Origin: Utricularia gibba
Taxonomy: Eukaryota; Streptophyta; Magnoliopsida; Lamiales; Lentibulariaceae
Reading direction: 5' to 3'
NCBI GenBank assembly: GCA_002189035.1
Contig: NEEC01000009.1
Location: 868,001-932,000 of the forward strand
DNA: 64,000 nt
The notes below the pieces were generated by a model. That model did not search any database, was not told the origin of the DNA, and worked only from the letters and a program-made list of their open reading frames with translations. The position numbers and the translations under genes are program-made. The number at the start of each line of letters is the position of its first letter. Position 1 is the stretch's first letter. This document shows, in pieces, positions 9,358 to 23,691 of this stretch.

Positions 9358-11802
9358 ATGCCTTGGTGGCAGGGTGGGTCGAAATTGCATTCCTCCGATG
9401 ACAGCATCATCGTAGGAAAACCGGGTTTCATTGCCTCGCGGCGAAATCAATTCTTCAATAGGGCTAAGAAGTTGAGGCAATGTAACGGGAATGAGCCGGA
9501 ATTGTGGCGGTTAACGGGAATTGTTCAGGGTTCTCCGGGAAGGAGTGCGCCTGCGTCGCCTCAGCCTCTGCCGCACCCAGAATTGTTGCGTGATCCGAAA
9601 TTTTCCGACTCAGGATCATCGTTGCCTCTTCCATCTCCTGATAATCTTCAGAATCTGAGAGGCGATGGGGATAACAGAGAGGCGGCTGAGGCTGTTGAAG
9701 TCACTGACATGAGCAACAGCCTTGAGAGGTAAAAAGGGCTTACTCCAGTTTCTCCGTTGTCCCGATTCCCTGGGGAGTTTGATAGTATCTAGGTATTTTT
9801 TTTGTACATGGAAGCTCTTTATGTGCTACTTTATTTGTGTTCTCATGAGCAGACCCGTAAGGCAAGATGGAAGGACCAATTTAGATCATTTCGAAGAACG
9901 GATATCTCGGAAAGTGCCTGAGAGGCAAAAGGAAAAGGAGAAGGTCTCTAGCGACATTAATATTTCACTTGGTTTTCCAAATGCTCATCTTTCTAGCTTT
10001 GGGCTGAGCCCCCCAAGGAATACTATTTGGCCAAGTTATTACCTGGATCCACGAGGTGCTTTACAAGTCTTGTCTGCTCCAGGCTTCGGTTAGGAATCGA
10101 TGTCCAAGTTTATGCTGCCAAGTGCCTTTTGAGAAAAGCTCTAGTATTGATGTTTCTATTGAAATAAGTCCCAGAAATGTTGCCTATATATCTTCCACAA
10201 GTCCTCCACTGCCTGCATCTCCATTGACCTACAAGGTGTCTTCTGATTCTCCACTGGCACGGTGGGATAATGTTACTTCTCAGGCTGCAGTTCATCCCCT
10301 GCCTTTGCCACCAGTGCTTGCTGCTTCGCCTCAGCCCCCTCTGATGTCCAAAGTGGGATGTAAATCCGAGACTTCGGGAATTAGCAATCCCTCACAGACG
10401 TATCCAATTTCTATGGCGAGATTTCAACCTGGAAAAAATGAATGGCAGAAGGGAAAACTTATAGGAAGGGGAACTTTTGGAAATGTTTATGTAGCTACCA
10501 ACAGGTATCTGCTGTCAACTATTAAATTTGAAACTTGTTTTGTCCATAAACACATTTATATCATTAGGGTGACAGGAGCATTGTGTGCTATGAAAGAAGC
10601 TGATATTTTACAAGATGATCCTAAATCTGCAGAATGTATTCGACAATTGCAGCAGGTTGTTTATTTACCTCACCTTCTTTTCATAATGCATTTTCACAAA
10701 AAGGTGTTCGTCACTTCTGTTTCTTTCGTCTCAGGAGATTAAGGTCCTTAGCCATCTAAAGCATCCCAACATTGTGCAGTATTATGGTAGTGAAATCGTA
10801 TGTAGTTCTCTTTGGCTGAGATTAACTCTATCTTGCATCATGATACCGTATAAAGAATCTTGTTGTTCCATGATGATGCAGGTTGGTGATAAGTTTCATA
10901 TATATTTGGAATATTTGCATCCTGGTTCAATCAACAAGTTCGTCCAAGACCACTTTGGAGCAATTACGGAGTCTGTTGTTCAAAGTTTTACCCGCCATAT
11001 TCTTTCTGGGCTGGCTTATTTGCACAGTAAAAAGACAATACACAGGTGATAACAACCTCTTAATGTCTGTTTTGAATTTCTGGTACCAGCTGACATGTTT
11101 TAGCCATCTCTGCTGAAAGGGACATCAAAGGCGCTAACTTGCTTGTCAATGCTTCCGGTGTAGTCAAATTAGCTGATTTTGGAATGGCAAAGCATGTAAT
11201 GATGTTGAGCCTTCTTTGGTTGAAAGTGCATTTCTTATCACAAGAGCTTACATTCTTTGATTTACAGCTGACAAGCCAAACGGCATGCTTGTCAATGAAG
11301 GGAAGTCCATACTGGATGGCACCCGAAGTAAGAGACCATTACAGAAATGTTTTCTACCTTTTAACTATTCACCAAACGAAATCCTGATGACCGGATTTAT
11401 CCAATCAGCTGTTGCAGTCACCAGCTCAGACAGATAATACTTCAGATGTTGCTTTAGCAGTTGATATATGGAGCCTGGGATGCACAATTATTGAGATGAT
11501 GAACGGGAAGCCCCCTTGGAGTGAGTACGAAGGCGTAAGTAGCCATGTGTTCACTTGTACACTGTTCGGTTGGTTTGCTGTGTATCATCAGTTCTTGACC
11601 CTTTGGATTCCAGGCCGCTGCCATGTTCAAGGTTCTACAAGAGACTCCACCATTTCCTGAAACCATGTCGCCCAATGGCAAAGATTTCCTGCGATGTTGC
11701 TTTCAGAGAAATCCCAAGGACCGGCCAAGTGCAAGTCAGCTACTAGATCACCCATTTCTGAGCCATTCCCACCAGCCAGAACCTTCAAAAAATTCTTGGT
11801 AG
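9358..11802 (+). CDS. MAPKKK (MEKK group, MAPKKK3/5-YODA-like)
   Basis: Ten exons: 9358-9728, 9853-10055, 10123-10504, 10568-10655, 10735-10797, 10882-11045, 11120-11195, 11268-11327, 11409-11534 and 11614-11802, giving about 573 residues. The start MPWW is the one I know from YODA-type MAPKKKs. A Ser/Pro-rich regulatory half precedes the kinase domain. Motifs: [11 protein letters not shown] glycine loop, CAMKE with the catalytic Lys, HRDIKGAN catalytic loop split by an intron, [17 protein letters not shown] activation segment and [12 protein letters not shown]. It phosphorylates MAPKKs in the cytoplasm, in immunity or development. The intron 10056-10122 is only 67 nt and is inferred from frame compatibility; that junction is the weakest part of the model. 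Confidence 0.88.
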
Positions 11803-13925
<2,123 letters not shown>

Positions 13926-14716
13926 GAAGGTTCATAACCGTAATCGGAGTCACTCAGAATAGTGTATTCCGCTTAGCTTGCAGACCGAAAGATGGTGATA
14001 AAATGGGACGTGTGCTTGTATTACCTTATGTTCAGCATGTTGCATGGAGTACAGCCACGGCGTTTCCGTTCATCGGAAAAGCTAAGACTTCGGCCGGAAC
14101 CGACTCCGGCTGGCCGGAATCATCGACTTCATCCTCAAAAAGGAGCTAACATCCAAATTAACTAAGTAAATCCACTACATAATTACAATTCCGGAGTGCC
14201 ACGTAGGCTTCAGCAGTTGGAGAAAGGACCACCGGTTGCTTGCTTGCTTACATTCATGATCTTTAATTATTGCTCTGAAGTCTGAACTTTCTTTCTGGAA
14301 GTTTTCTTTTTCTTTTCCTTTTCTTTTTTAGACTGGTCTGGTCTTGGCGACAGCATCCCATCGTCAAATTGTCAATTGCTTTTTATTACCTTCGACGTGG
14401 ATTCCTGCTCTCCCGGCCCTCCCTCCCTCTTTCACTTTCTCTCCTTTCTCAACCCAGGAATTCGATTTTGAAGAGGGAGCCCACTGAGGGCTCTTCTGAA
14501 GCTCTTCTGAAGCTGGCAGATTTGGGGGGCTTGGCATCCGGTGCTGTGAGTAGGTTAGTGGGTTGATTGTTATTGAGGAGGAGGGGGAAGAGAAGGTTAG
14601 CGGTTGATTGTTGGGGTTGGCTTCCTGCTCAGATGTATTGATTGATTCTTGGTTTCCGGTGCGAGGAGCAGTGGTGTGTTCAGAAGGTGTACGGACTGAT
14701 CCGTGGTGAGACGAGA
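13926..14716. other. Intergenic, leader of the CDPK-related kinase
   Basis: Peroxidase 3' region, then a CT-rich stretch (about 14300-14450) that probably lies in the promoter or 5' leader of the kinase. A minimal upstream frame (ATG TAT TGA) starts at 14633. No gene is seen. Confidence 0.45.
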
Positions 14717-17509
14717 ATGGGTGCTTGTACTTCGAAACCCAAGGCCAAAGAAAGATCTTCTCTTGAGCCCGTTTCTCGGTTATCAGGCGAGATCGCAGTT
14801 CGATCGCAGGTGGAGCAGGAGGACAGTTCTTTCGCTTCGGAGAATGAAGATGCTAATGGGAGGAAGACTCCGCGTAATTTTGAATCGAAGAAGAGAATTG
14901 GGGAGCATCCTGAATCGGGTAAAAAGTCGCCGTTTTTCCCCTTCTACAGCCCCAGCCCAGCTCACTATCTTTTCTCAATAAAATCACCGGCAAGATCTCC
15001 TTTTGGTACGCCGAAGAAACTTTTCAAGCTTCCGCCGCCGTCTCCGGCGAAGCATATAAAGGCGCTGTTGGCACGGCGCCACGGCTCCGTGAAGCCGAAT
15101 GAAGCGGCTATACCTGAGGGAAAGGAGGTCAACGAGGGGGCCGGATTGGATAAAAGCTTTGGGTTCTCAAAGAAGTTTTACGATAAGTATGATTTGGGAG
15201 AGGAAGTTGGGAGGGGGCATTTTGGTTATACGTGTAAGGCGAAATTCAAGAAGGGGGAGCTTAAGGGGCAAGAAGTTGCAGTCAAAGTCATTCCAAAAGC
15301 GAAGGTGTGAATGATGGTTATGCGCCTCTTTTCTGCAGCAACTCATTGTTTCTAAATGGACTGATGCTTAGCTCTGATCTTTTACTTTTCCTCAGATCTG
15401 ATCTTTATTCATTTCTCTGTGATTTACTTGTCAGATGACCACTGCTATTGCAATTGAAGATGTAAGGAAGGAGGTGAAAATATTGAGAGCTTTGACTGGT
15501 CACATCAATCTTATACAGTTCTATGATGCTTATGAAGACCATGAAAATGTCTACATTGTTATGGAGTAAGCTTTGATTCTGGCTTTCTTGCCTTTGCGTT
15601 CAATATATTATCAGGAATCATGAAGGCTTCGTACAATGATAAACCTCAATCATGTGCATCTTGTGTGAAATGATTCAGAGACTTGCTCCTGATACCATTT
15701 TTCTTTTTTAATATTTCAGGTTATGCATTGGAGGAGAGCTTCTAGATAGGATTCTTTCTCGGTAATTATTCGATGCTTTACAAGATCTAAATAAATTGGG
15801 CTGATTCTATGAATTAAGTATAGTGACATTAGAGCACTCTCTTTCATGTTATGCCAGTGGAGGGAAATACATGGAAGAAGATGCCAAGAGTGTGATGATA
15901 CAAATTCTGAATGTCGTGTCATTTTGCCATCTCCAAGGTGTTGTGCACCGTGATCTCAAACCTGAGGTAAGGTTTCATAGGGAGAGATTCTATTTGTGAA
16001 TTTGAATTGCATCACTGTGAAGAGATTGGATATTCCATAACGCTCTCCCTAACACTCATCTTTGATTGTTAATGGATCAGAATTTCTTGTTCACATCCAA
16101 AGAAGACACCTCATTATTGAAAGCTATAGATTTTGGTTTATCAGATTTCGTGAAACCAGGTTTGATTTATTGCTCATTGGTTGACTTCAGCCAACACAGC
16201 TTCTTACCCTGAACTACTTGCAGATGAAAGACTCAATGATATAGTTGGAAGTGCCTATTATGTAGCTCCAGAAGTTTTGCATAGAGCATATAGTACAGAG
16301 GCTGATGTTTGGAGTATTGGGGTGATATCATATATCCTTCTTTGTGGAAGTCGTCCATTTTGGGCTCGAACAGAGTCCGGCATCTTTCGAGCTGTTGTAA
16401 AAGCTGAGCCAAGTTACAATGAAGACCCATGGCCTACTTTGTCTGCTGAGGCAAAAGACTTTGTAAGGCGGCTTCTAAATAAGGATCCAAGGAAAAGAAT
16501 GACTGCAGCGCAGGCTATGTGTAAGTGTGTTTGTGCACCAAGGGAAGTAATTCTTTTACCTGAAAATCCTTCTCAATTTTTATTGCAGGCCATCCATGGA
16601 TTAAAGACACTCATGACATAAAAGTGCCATTGGACATTCTTATTTTTAAGCTTATGAAAGTTTACTTGCGGTCATCCCCTCTGCGCAAGGCGGCATTAAG
16701 GGTACTGATTTTTCTTTTGTTTTGGCTCCTCTTTGCTCTTCACATTTCTTCCCTCCTTGAACTGCTGCCATTGGTACCACACAGGCTTTGTCAAAAACTC
16801 TCACGGTTGATGAGCTCTACTATTTGAAGCAACAGTTTGCTCACTTGGAGCCAAACAACAATGGCACCATAAATTTGGATAGTATCAAAGCGGTTTGTTT
16901 TTGCTGTATTACTAGTATCAGCAAAAAAAAGTTGAAAGTTAATAACAGACTGGTTTTTTGGCCAGGCCTTGAAGAAGAATGCGACTGATGCAATGAAGGA
17001 GGCTCGCATATTTGATTTCGTCAGTTCAGTAAGTTTCCATTTGTTGGCCAGTGACAGCAAATATTCTGCTGTTTGCAGTATCTTAAGGATGCCAACTTTA
17101 TTTTTTTCTCTCATTGCAGCTGAGTGCACTCCAGTACAGAAGGATGGATTTTGAAGAATTTTGTGCTGCAGCATTAAGCGTTTATCAGCTAGAGGCTCTT
17201 GACAGATGGGAGCAACATGCTCGTTGTGCGTATGAACTCTTTGAGAAAGAGGGCAATCGAACCATCATGATTGAGGAGTTGGCATCCGTAAGAATGTCCA
17301 ATCTACATTTCCTTTATGCTTATCAGCGAGAGGATTCCTTCTCACCATATTTTTTTTTCTTTCATTAGGAGCTTGGACTTGGCCCTTCTCTCCCTGTTCA
17401 TGCAGTCCTCCATGACTGGATCCGGCATACTGATGGAAAACTCAGCTTCCTTGGATTTGTAAAACTGCTACATGGTGTCTCCAGCCGATCTCTAGCTAAA
17501 GCCCATTGA
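14717..17509 (+). CDS. CDPK-related protein kinase (CRK)
   Basis: Eleven exons: 14717-15304, 15435-15565, 15720-15761, 15858-15966, 16081-16159, 16224-16520, 16589-16701, 16785-16892, 16966-17028, 17120-17287 and 17369-17509, giving 612 residues. All phases match. The protein starts MGACTSKPK, with Gly2 suited to N-myristoylation and Cys4 to palmitoylation, so plasma-membrane attachment is likely. A basic Pro/Ser-rich N-terminal region leads to the kinase domain ([34 protein letters not shown]). The C-terminal third keeps the CRK layout with degenerate EF-hands lacking full calcium-binding loops, so calcium-independent activity is expected from the family. Confidence 0.95.
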
Positions 17510-17932
17510 TGCTCCTCAAATGGGATCAAACTTCAACACCCCTTGTCCTCACGTGTGATGAAAACCAAGATCGGTACCAACTCAGAATACATGGAGAACT
17601 GCCAAGATGCTGAAATACAAGCTCCCATCTGCAACATTTTCAAATCAAAATCTTCCGGGGTGGGGTGATTTCTTATAGAGAATCTGAGCTTGTGTCGGTT
17701 TTCCAATGCTGGCTACAGCAGTTTAAACCGATGGCTGAGCTTGGATTCTAGAGAGGATAGCATTCTTTTAAGGTCATCTCTGGCAATGGTCCTTGTATCA
17801 TTACTGTATACATGTGTAATCCCCACCTTCTAAATGTAACGACATTTGTGATGAAGTATATTATAATTTTCCCCTACTAGTACGATTGAGTGTAGACAGC
17901 AGAAGCGATTGTGCAAGAATTGCTAACCGTGG
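17510..17932. other. Convergent 3' regions of CRK and MAP1D-like genes
   Basis: No coding features. It must contain the 3' UTRs of both genes. Confidence 0.5.
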
Positions 17933-20173
17933 TTAACACTGAGTTAGTATTTGAGCACCATCGTTGGTTATCAAAATGGTATGTTCAAACTGCGCCGAGA
18001 GGCTGCCATCCTCGGTAAGCACAGTCCAGTTATCGCTCCATACTACAGGGTGGATGCTGCCCATCGTCAACATTGGCTCTGCAGAAAAATGAATTTGAAA
18101 ACTCTTCAATATTTTGATGGAGGTAACATGGAGAGCACATGCAGGAGCGACTTCAGGTTTGGGAAGGATGATTACCAATGGTGAAAGTTTGGTTAAGGAC
18201 CATTCTTCCACGTCCATTGTTTCCTGAAAGAAAAGTATTCTTATGAACTAGAGATCGAAAAGGAATGTGATTCCCACGTAGGTGCAGTCAGCAGATGTGT
18301 TAAAAAGTTTGAGCCAAAAGAATTACTGTAATGAAGGATCACAGGATCACTGTGGAATAGTTGCCCGACTCCATGTCCAACGAAATGCTGCACGACTCCA
18401 TACCTGTATTTATCTGCATGATCACTACACACAGAGATCAGTTTTTACAAGGCATACTCTCAGTAGTGGTGAATGGTGCCTGGTACAAGGTTCTGAACAA
18501 AAAAAAAAAAAAGAGCACGAGATGCGGTAAATGGCTCACTGTATTGTCCGGCCAATCTTGTTAAATTCGACTCCAGGTGCACATATTGCAATTGCTTTAT
18601 CAAGGCATTCTTTGGTGACCTAAAGCAAGGAGCAAGTCTTGATGAGAAAACCATCCTGGCCATGGTTTGATAAACAGGTGGCTCGGATCATGCTGAAAGT
18701 TTGTCTTTTAGATGCACAGAAACTGCAACAGCGAAGGAATACCTTTACTAAGTTTCTGGAATCCTCATCGACATCCCGACAAAAAACGTTGCTGATGTGT
18801 CACCATGGTAACCCTGTAGGCCATATATGCCAGTTTACTGAAGCTAAGCGATTAGGGAATGGCTGCTAAGGTTTCAATAAGCACAACAGATGCCTCGTTA
18901 AAAGAATCAAAAAATGCTTCAGAGAACAAGAATTTTCATGGAGCATGTGCACTGAAAGATAGATCACTTACATTCAGATAAACTGTAACATCAATGTTGA
19001 TGATATCACCGTCCTGAAATGAGAGAGAGCTCATGAACCAGAAAGATGAATCCATGCAATCACAGAAAGTGAAGTGCCAACCTCGAGGGAACGGGAATCT
19101 GGAATTCCATGGCAAATACACTCATTCACTGATGTACACACACTCTTTGGAAATCCTCCATAACCAAGTGGAGATGGATATGCTCCATTGTCGATAATCA
19201 TTTGATGCACTGCCTCATCGATTTCATCAGTTGTGATGCCTGGCTGAACAAGAAAATGGAATTTCTATCTACATCAACTTCTCAATGCTAGCAGCCAAGA
19301 ACAAGATTTAAATAAGCCAAGCAGAAAAGAAAATTCATTAATGCATGAGAAGAATCAGTCCATTTGCATAGACGAAACAGAGCTGCTTTGAGAATCACCT
19401 TTACTAAAGTTCCAGCATACTGAAGAACCTGGGCAGCAAGATATCCCGAAGCTCTCATGAGCTCCACCCCTTTCTCGTCATGTATTTCAGGCTTAGTTGC
19501 AATTCCAGGTAGCTTCTTGGTTTTGACATACGGAGGCCTCTGTATGTGTAATGGCACGGGCCGTGGTGGAGATACTTTACCAGGCTTTAGTGGCTTCCTT
19601 TTACTCCCTACCGTGTTATCCATACTTCTTAAAAAACAATTACAGAGAGTTGAGGACAAGAATAAAAGAGCAATCAGACACTCATTCACAAGTAATAAAA
19701 CGAGTTAAATATCCAAATTTCCTGAAAAATGCAACATGGCATACCTTCTGTTGAATAATGAATTAGCTAACCCCGACAAATTCCTGGGCAGCTGCATATA
19801 CACAAGGCCTCTTCCTAATCAGAAAAATACAGCATTAAGCCTTAGAAAGAGTGTTTGGAGCAACTGCCATGAATTTAAAAAATCTATCACCAATGCCATC
19901 ATTGTGATTCAATGAACTTTTTTCACACACATAAAGCCAGCAAATTCTCGATCCTTTTTTCCAAACCAGAGATTCCCATATTCCACACAACGAATATAAA
20001 TAAAGAAAACATTCATACGGGCACAACAGCATCCGGGGCTGAGAAAAAGGGAACCAACCGTGGCTGACTTTGATGTAACGATTAAGTGAATTGCGGGAAA
20101 CGGAGGGAAGAAATCGGCAGTCCCCCATAAAAGTGGAGATCAAACGAGGATGAATTGAACCAGCGGCCACCAT
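17933..20173 (-). CDS. MAP1D: Organellar methionine aminopeptidase 1 (MAP1D-like), with one frame break
   Basis: Ten exons: 20173-20059, 19814-19745, 19627-19399, 19243-19082, 19013-18972, 18813-18743, 18619-18540, 18424-18327, 18223-18176 and 18078-17933. Restored length is 353 residues. The basic, Ser-rich N-terminus looks like an organelle transit peptide, and the zinc-finger extension of cytosolic MAP1A is absent. All five metal ligands are visible: two Asp in the NIDVTVYLN...GYHGDTSATF region, His in GHGVGQLFHSDP, Glu in TIEPML and Glu in QFEHTIL. It removes initiator Met from plastid or mitochondrial proteins. Exon 6 is 71 nt where 72 are needed: the T6 run at 18781-18786 should be T7 to read FFC...DVDE; as written it meets a stop. 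Confidence 0.9.
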
Positions 20174-20725
20174 TTTCTTCCCGCCTCACTTCCACACCAC
20201 TCCCAGACCTTCCACTGCAACCTGACTCAAACAATGGATACCCAGAAGCTACACCTTGTCAGCTTCAATTCCAAGGTCCTCCCTATCTTCAGGAACTGGT
20301 GGCTGCTGATTTTGGTGGTGGCGGCCATGGGTGTAAAGTCAAATCTATCCCTTCACCGTTCACATTGGTTGGAAGGTTCCCGACGCTGGGGGGTGGCATT
20401 TTCGGAACTACACACCAAACTGCGCCTGCAATAAAAGTTCCGGTCCGTGGTGTGAATTACGGTTAAATTTCAAGAGACGATTTTGGAAAAAAAAAAGAAA
20501 AAAATGCAAAACGACGCCATGCGTTGTCGTTTTAACCCCAGCGCCAAACCCGTCGGGCGTGTGCTCCCCGATTCCTGAAATTCTCGCCCTTTGGTTCCCC
20601 TGTTTCTTCTCAGCTGCTTCAATTCGCTGCTCTTTCTTTGCTTTTTCTGGAGTGCTTAGAGCTAGCTAACAGACCCTGTCCCGGTGTAACTCTACTGGAT
20701 CATTTACGGGTGACTGAATTCCCAA
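20174..20725. promoter_or_regulatory. Divergent promoter region, MAP1D-like / B3 protein
   Basis: The two start codons are 552 bases apart. Near the middle, just after an A-rich run, AAAACGAC at about 20509-20516 and its reverse complement GTCGTTTT at about 20525-20532 form a palindrome-like element. Confidence 0.45.
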
Positions 20726-23198
20726 ATGAAGCTGAAATTTGTACACCAGCATCCGGAAACTCGCCCTGGCGACGACCAGGAGGCTGCGCCGGAGGAATTG
20801 GAAGTGAAGGAAATGGAAGTGGCTCAGATTCCCGTTCCTTCCGAGGATGATCCCGTCAAAGAGAGCTCTTCGCCCCTGGATGCGACTCCTGTTTCCGCTT
20901 CTGACTCCCTGCTTGTCTCCGTGAGTTATCGGTTTTGATTTGATGCTTGTGTTGCTGTTTATGGCCGTGTTGGAGAGGTATCAGATCTGGGTTTTGGGTT
21001 ATAGGGGAAGAGAAAGAGGAAGCCGAAAGAGGTTGTCGACGAGTTTCCGCCTGTTTTTCGGAAAAAGAAGAAAAAACCATCTTCCTCCAAGCAACGAGTT
21101 AGTTCCTTCGCTTCTTTCGATTGGTTAATGTCTCTGGTAACTTCGATACTGTTTCCCAAGGATCTGGTTTTCCCAGATCGCGATCATTTCCGGCGGTGAT
21201 CGCCATGACTTCTCTTTTTCTGTTTGCTTACTTCCAACTTCCAAGACTTTGACTTTCCCTTCTCCAGTTTGGGTAGACGAATATTTTCCGATTCCTGTTG
21301 CATGCATGCCCATCTTCTCAGGTTTTGCTTGCTTCAGATTCCTCTAGCTTGCAGTTTTCTAAGAAAATAGGGCATGCTGTTAGGTTTACTGCGGAACGTG
21401 CTGTTTGACATGCAACACAACTTCCCAAGTTACTTCAGTTCAGCTTCATCTTGTGAAGCAAATAATCTAATTTCATTGTAATTGGGATGAACAATTTTGG
21501 TGTAACCTTGCTGTTTCAGTAATATCTTTTCTTGAGCAATAATGTGAAGTCTTTCTGAACAGGGTATGCATGACAGTGGAGGATCATGGACGAGGTTAGT
21601 TTGTCAGATCGAACTCTATGACCACAATGACAAAGAAGCCATATCCATAATGAGAATTTTCTAATTTTATGGACAGTTCTATGGGCGGGTCAAGCGTTTC
21701 TGCTCAGTTCAAGTCACCAACTGTGGTTCGAGCGGAGGAAGTCCAATCAAGCTTAGGCAATGGTCAGCCCACATTTTTGAAACCATTGGTTAGATCACAC
21801 GTTGGCAGTTGTTTCTGGATGGTATGTCCTTATGATTTCTTGAAATTTTCTCATCACTGTGGTCATTTGAGTTTTTCTCACTGTCTGTTATGCAGGGTCT
21901 TCCGGTGCCCTTCTGCCGGCTTCATTTGCCCAGCAAGGACACCACCGTCATTCTTGAAAATGAAAGTGGTGAAGAATTTCCGATTAAGTATATTGCACAT
22001 AAGACAGGCCTAAGCGCTGGATGGAGGAAATTTGTTGCTGGAAACAAACTGCTTGAAGGGGATGTTCTGATCTTTCAATTAACTAAACCTTGCAGGCTTA
22101 AGGTGACTAATTTCATCTTCCAGCAATGTAAACTGTTCATATGGGGCATTCATTGACAGAGAGAGCCATAGCTGTTTGCAGATAACACATTTTTCACTTC
22201 ATATTGCATGCACGGCTTTGTTCATTTGCAGTACAAGTTTTCCTCACTGTGGTTCATCTCTAGGTGTACATAATAAGAGCGAATGATTTGAATGAAGTCG
22301 ATGGCGCCCTTAGCCTTCTAAATCTGGATTCTCGTATAAAGAAAAATGAAGCTGGTTAGTTTTCTGGGTAACTTTTTTCTTTTCTTCATGATGTCAACGA
22401 TCAATTGCAGTCCACTGATTTATTTTCTTGTACTTGCTATACTCAAACCATGTTACAGAAGCAAACCTGGATGCAGTTAGTGAGGAGAGGAAGCATAAAA
22501 AACCCCTTACCTTGGCAGCTGCAGAGAGAAAAAATCATACAGGCTCAGTTGACCCCCAACACTTGCATGTAGATGAGCAGCTCGGAAATGACAGCGATGA
22601 GGTTGCTTCTGAAGTCCTAGAGTCCATCAAAGCCCCGGGATCCTCTTGTAATCTGAAGGATATCAAAAGCTTTGAGGAATTCCACATAGTGGTGAACGGA
22701 GTGTGCATTGACTCTGATCTCCCAGAACAAATTCGAAAGCAGTATTACGATCTGTGCTACAGCAGGAACGCGCTTCTTCATGACCGTCTTCTTCCCGGGC
22801 TGTACAGGAAGCTAGCTTCTAGTATGATCGTTGAGACTGTTAACATTGCTGATTCCATACGGGGTTGTACACTCATGACCCCAAGGAAGGATTTTGAGGT
22901 GTGGGAGAAATCTCTGAGGTCTTTCGAACTTCTGGGACTTGATGTTGGCTTTCTACGAGCTCGTCTGCATCAGCTAGTAAAACTGGCATTCGATTCAGAA
23001 GGTGCGTCCTATATCAGAGGCTACTTTGAAGCTCGGGATGAGCAAAGACGTGTTGAAGATGAAATCCACCATCTTGAAGAAAAGCTTGCTGCACTGAAAG
23101 AATTGTCTCTTAAATACGAGCGAGAGACAGAAAGTTCAAAGACAACGGTGGACAGGTTATCCATGAAGTTCAAAGAAGCTGTGAGTGATCCATGGTGA
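20726..23198 (+). CDS. B3-domain protein of the At3g19184 / Os01g0234100 type
   Basis: Seven exons: 20726-20920, 21005-21097, 21563-21594, 21677-21821, 21896-22102, 22264-22354 and 22459-23198, giving 500 residues. A basic KRKRKPK block (about residues 66-72) could be a nuclear signal. The B3 DNA-binding fold spans about 141-232, containing VRSHVGSCFW, LPVPFCRLHLPSKD, the GLSAGWRKFVAGNKL block and VYIIRAND. The long last exon encodes a conserved C-terminal region ending in a charged coiled coil (about 440-495). The 32-base exon 3 is inferred from phase and splice signals and is less sure than the rest. It is a likely nuclear regulator with unknown targets. Confidence 0.88.
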
Positions 23199-23691
23199 AG
23201 CTCTCCTTAAAAACGGGTATGATTTCTGCTTGAGTTTCTAGATAGAACAAGTACAGAGAATACTTTCACTGAGTTCGTACTAAACATAGGAATTCTACTA
23301 CTCTTCAACTGATTTACATCATTTGCTTCGGTTTTCGCGCTCCAATGGAGATATCATTAGTGTTTTGTCGAGAACTGTGCAACCAGTTGATATTCTTCCT
23401 TCCCTTTAAGGGAGTCTTTAGAGTAAAGAGACTTGATGCAAAAAATACAATGGTGCTAAGTACAGAAATTAAAATTTGAAACCACTTCTTGGCAGCTTCA
23501 AGACCATCAATTTCATAGCATTCAAGATCAGGTTTCATACACCTCAGTTCTCAGACACTAAGGGCCCTCATCTTCACATCATCTCGAAAATCTACACCAG
23601 TAGACAATTCATCAGCTTGAGAACATTGCGAGGCATTTCATCTATTAAGCAGCAATGGCAATGTAACAATGTATGTCACTGTGAACCAGAC
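23199..23691. other. Convergent 3' region, B3 protein / helicase-like gene
   Basis: No gene is called. A minus-strand stretch at about 23615-23633 partly repeats the text around the end of helicase-like exon 5 (ATAGATGAAATGCCT), so a further terminal exon of that gene could lie here. Confidence 0.4.
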
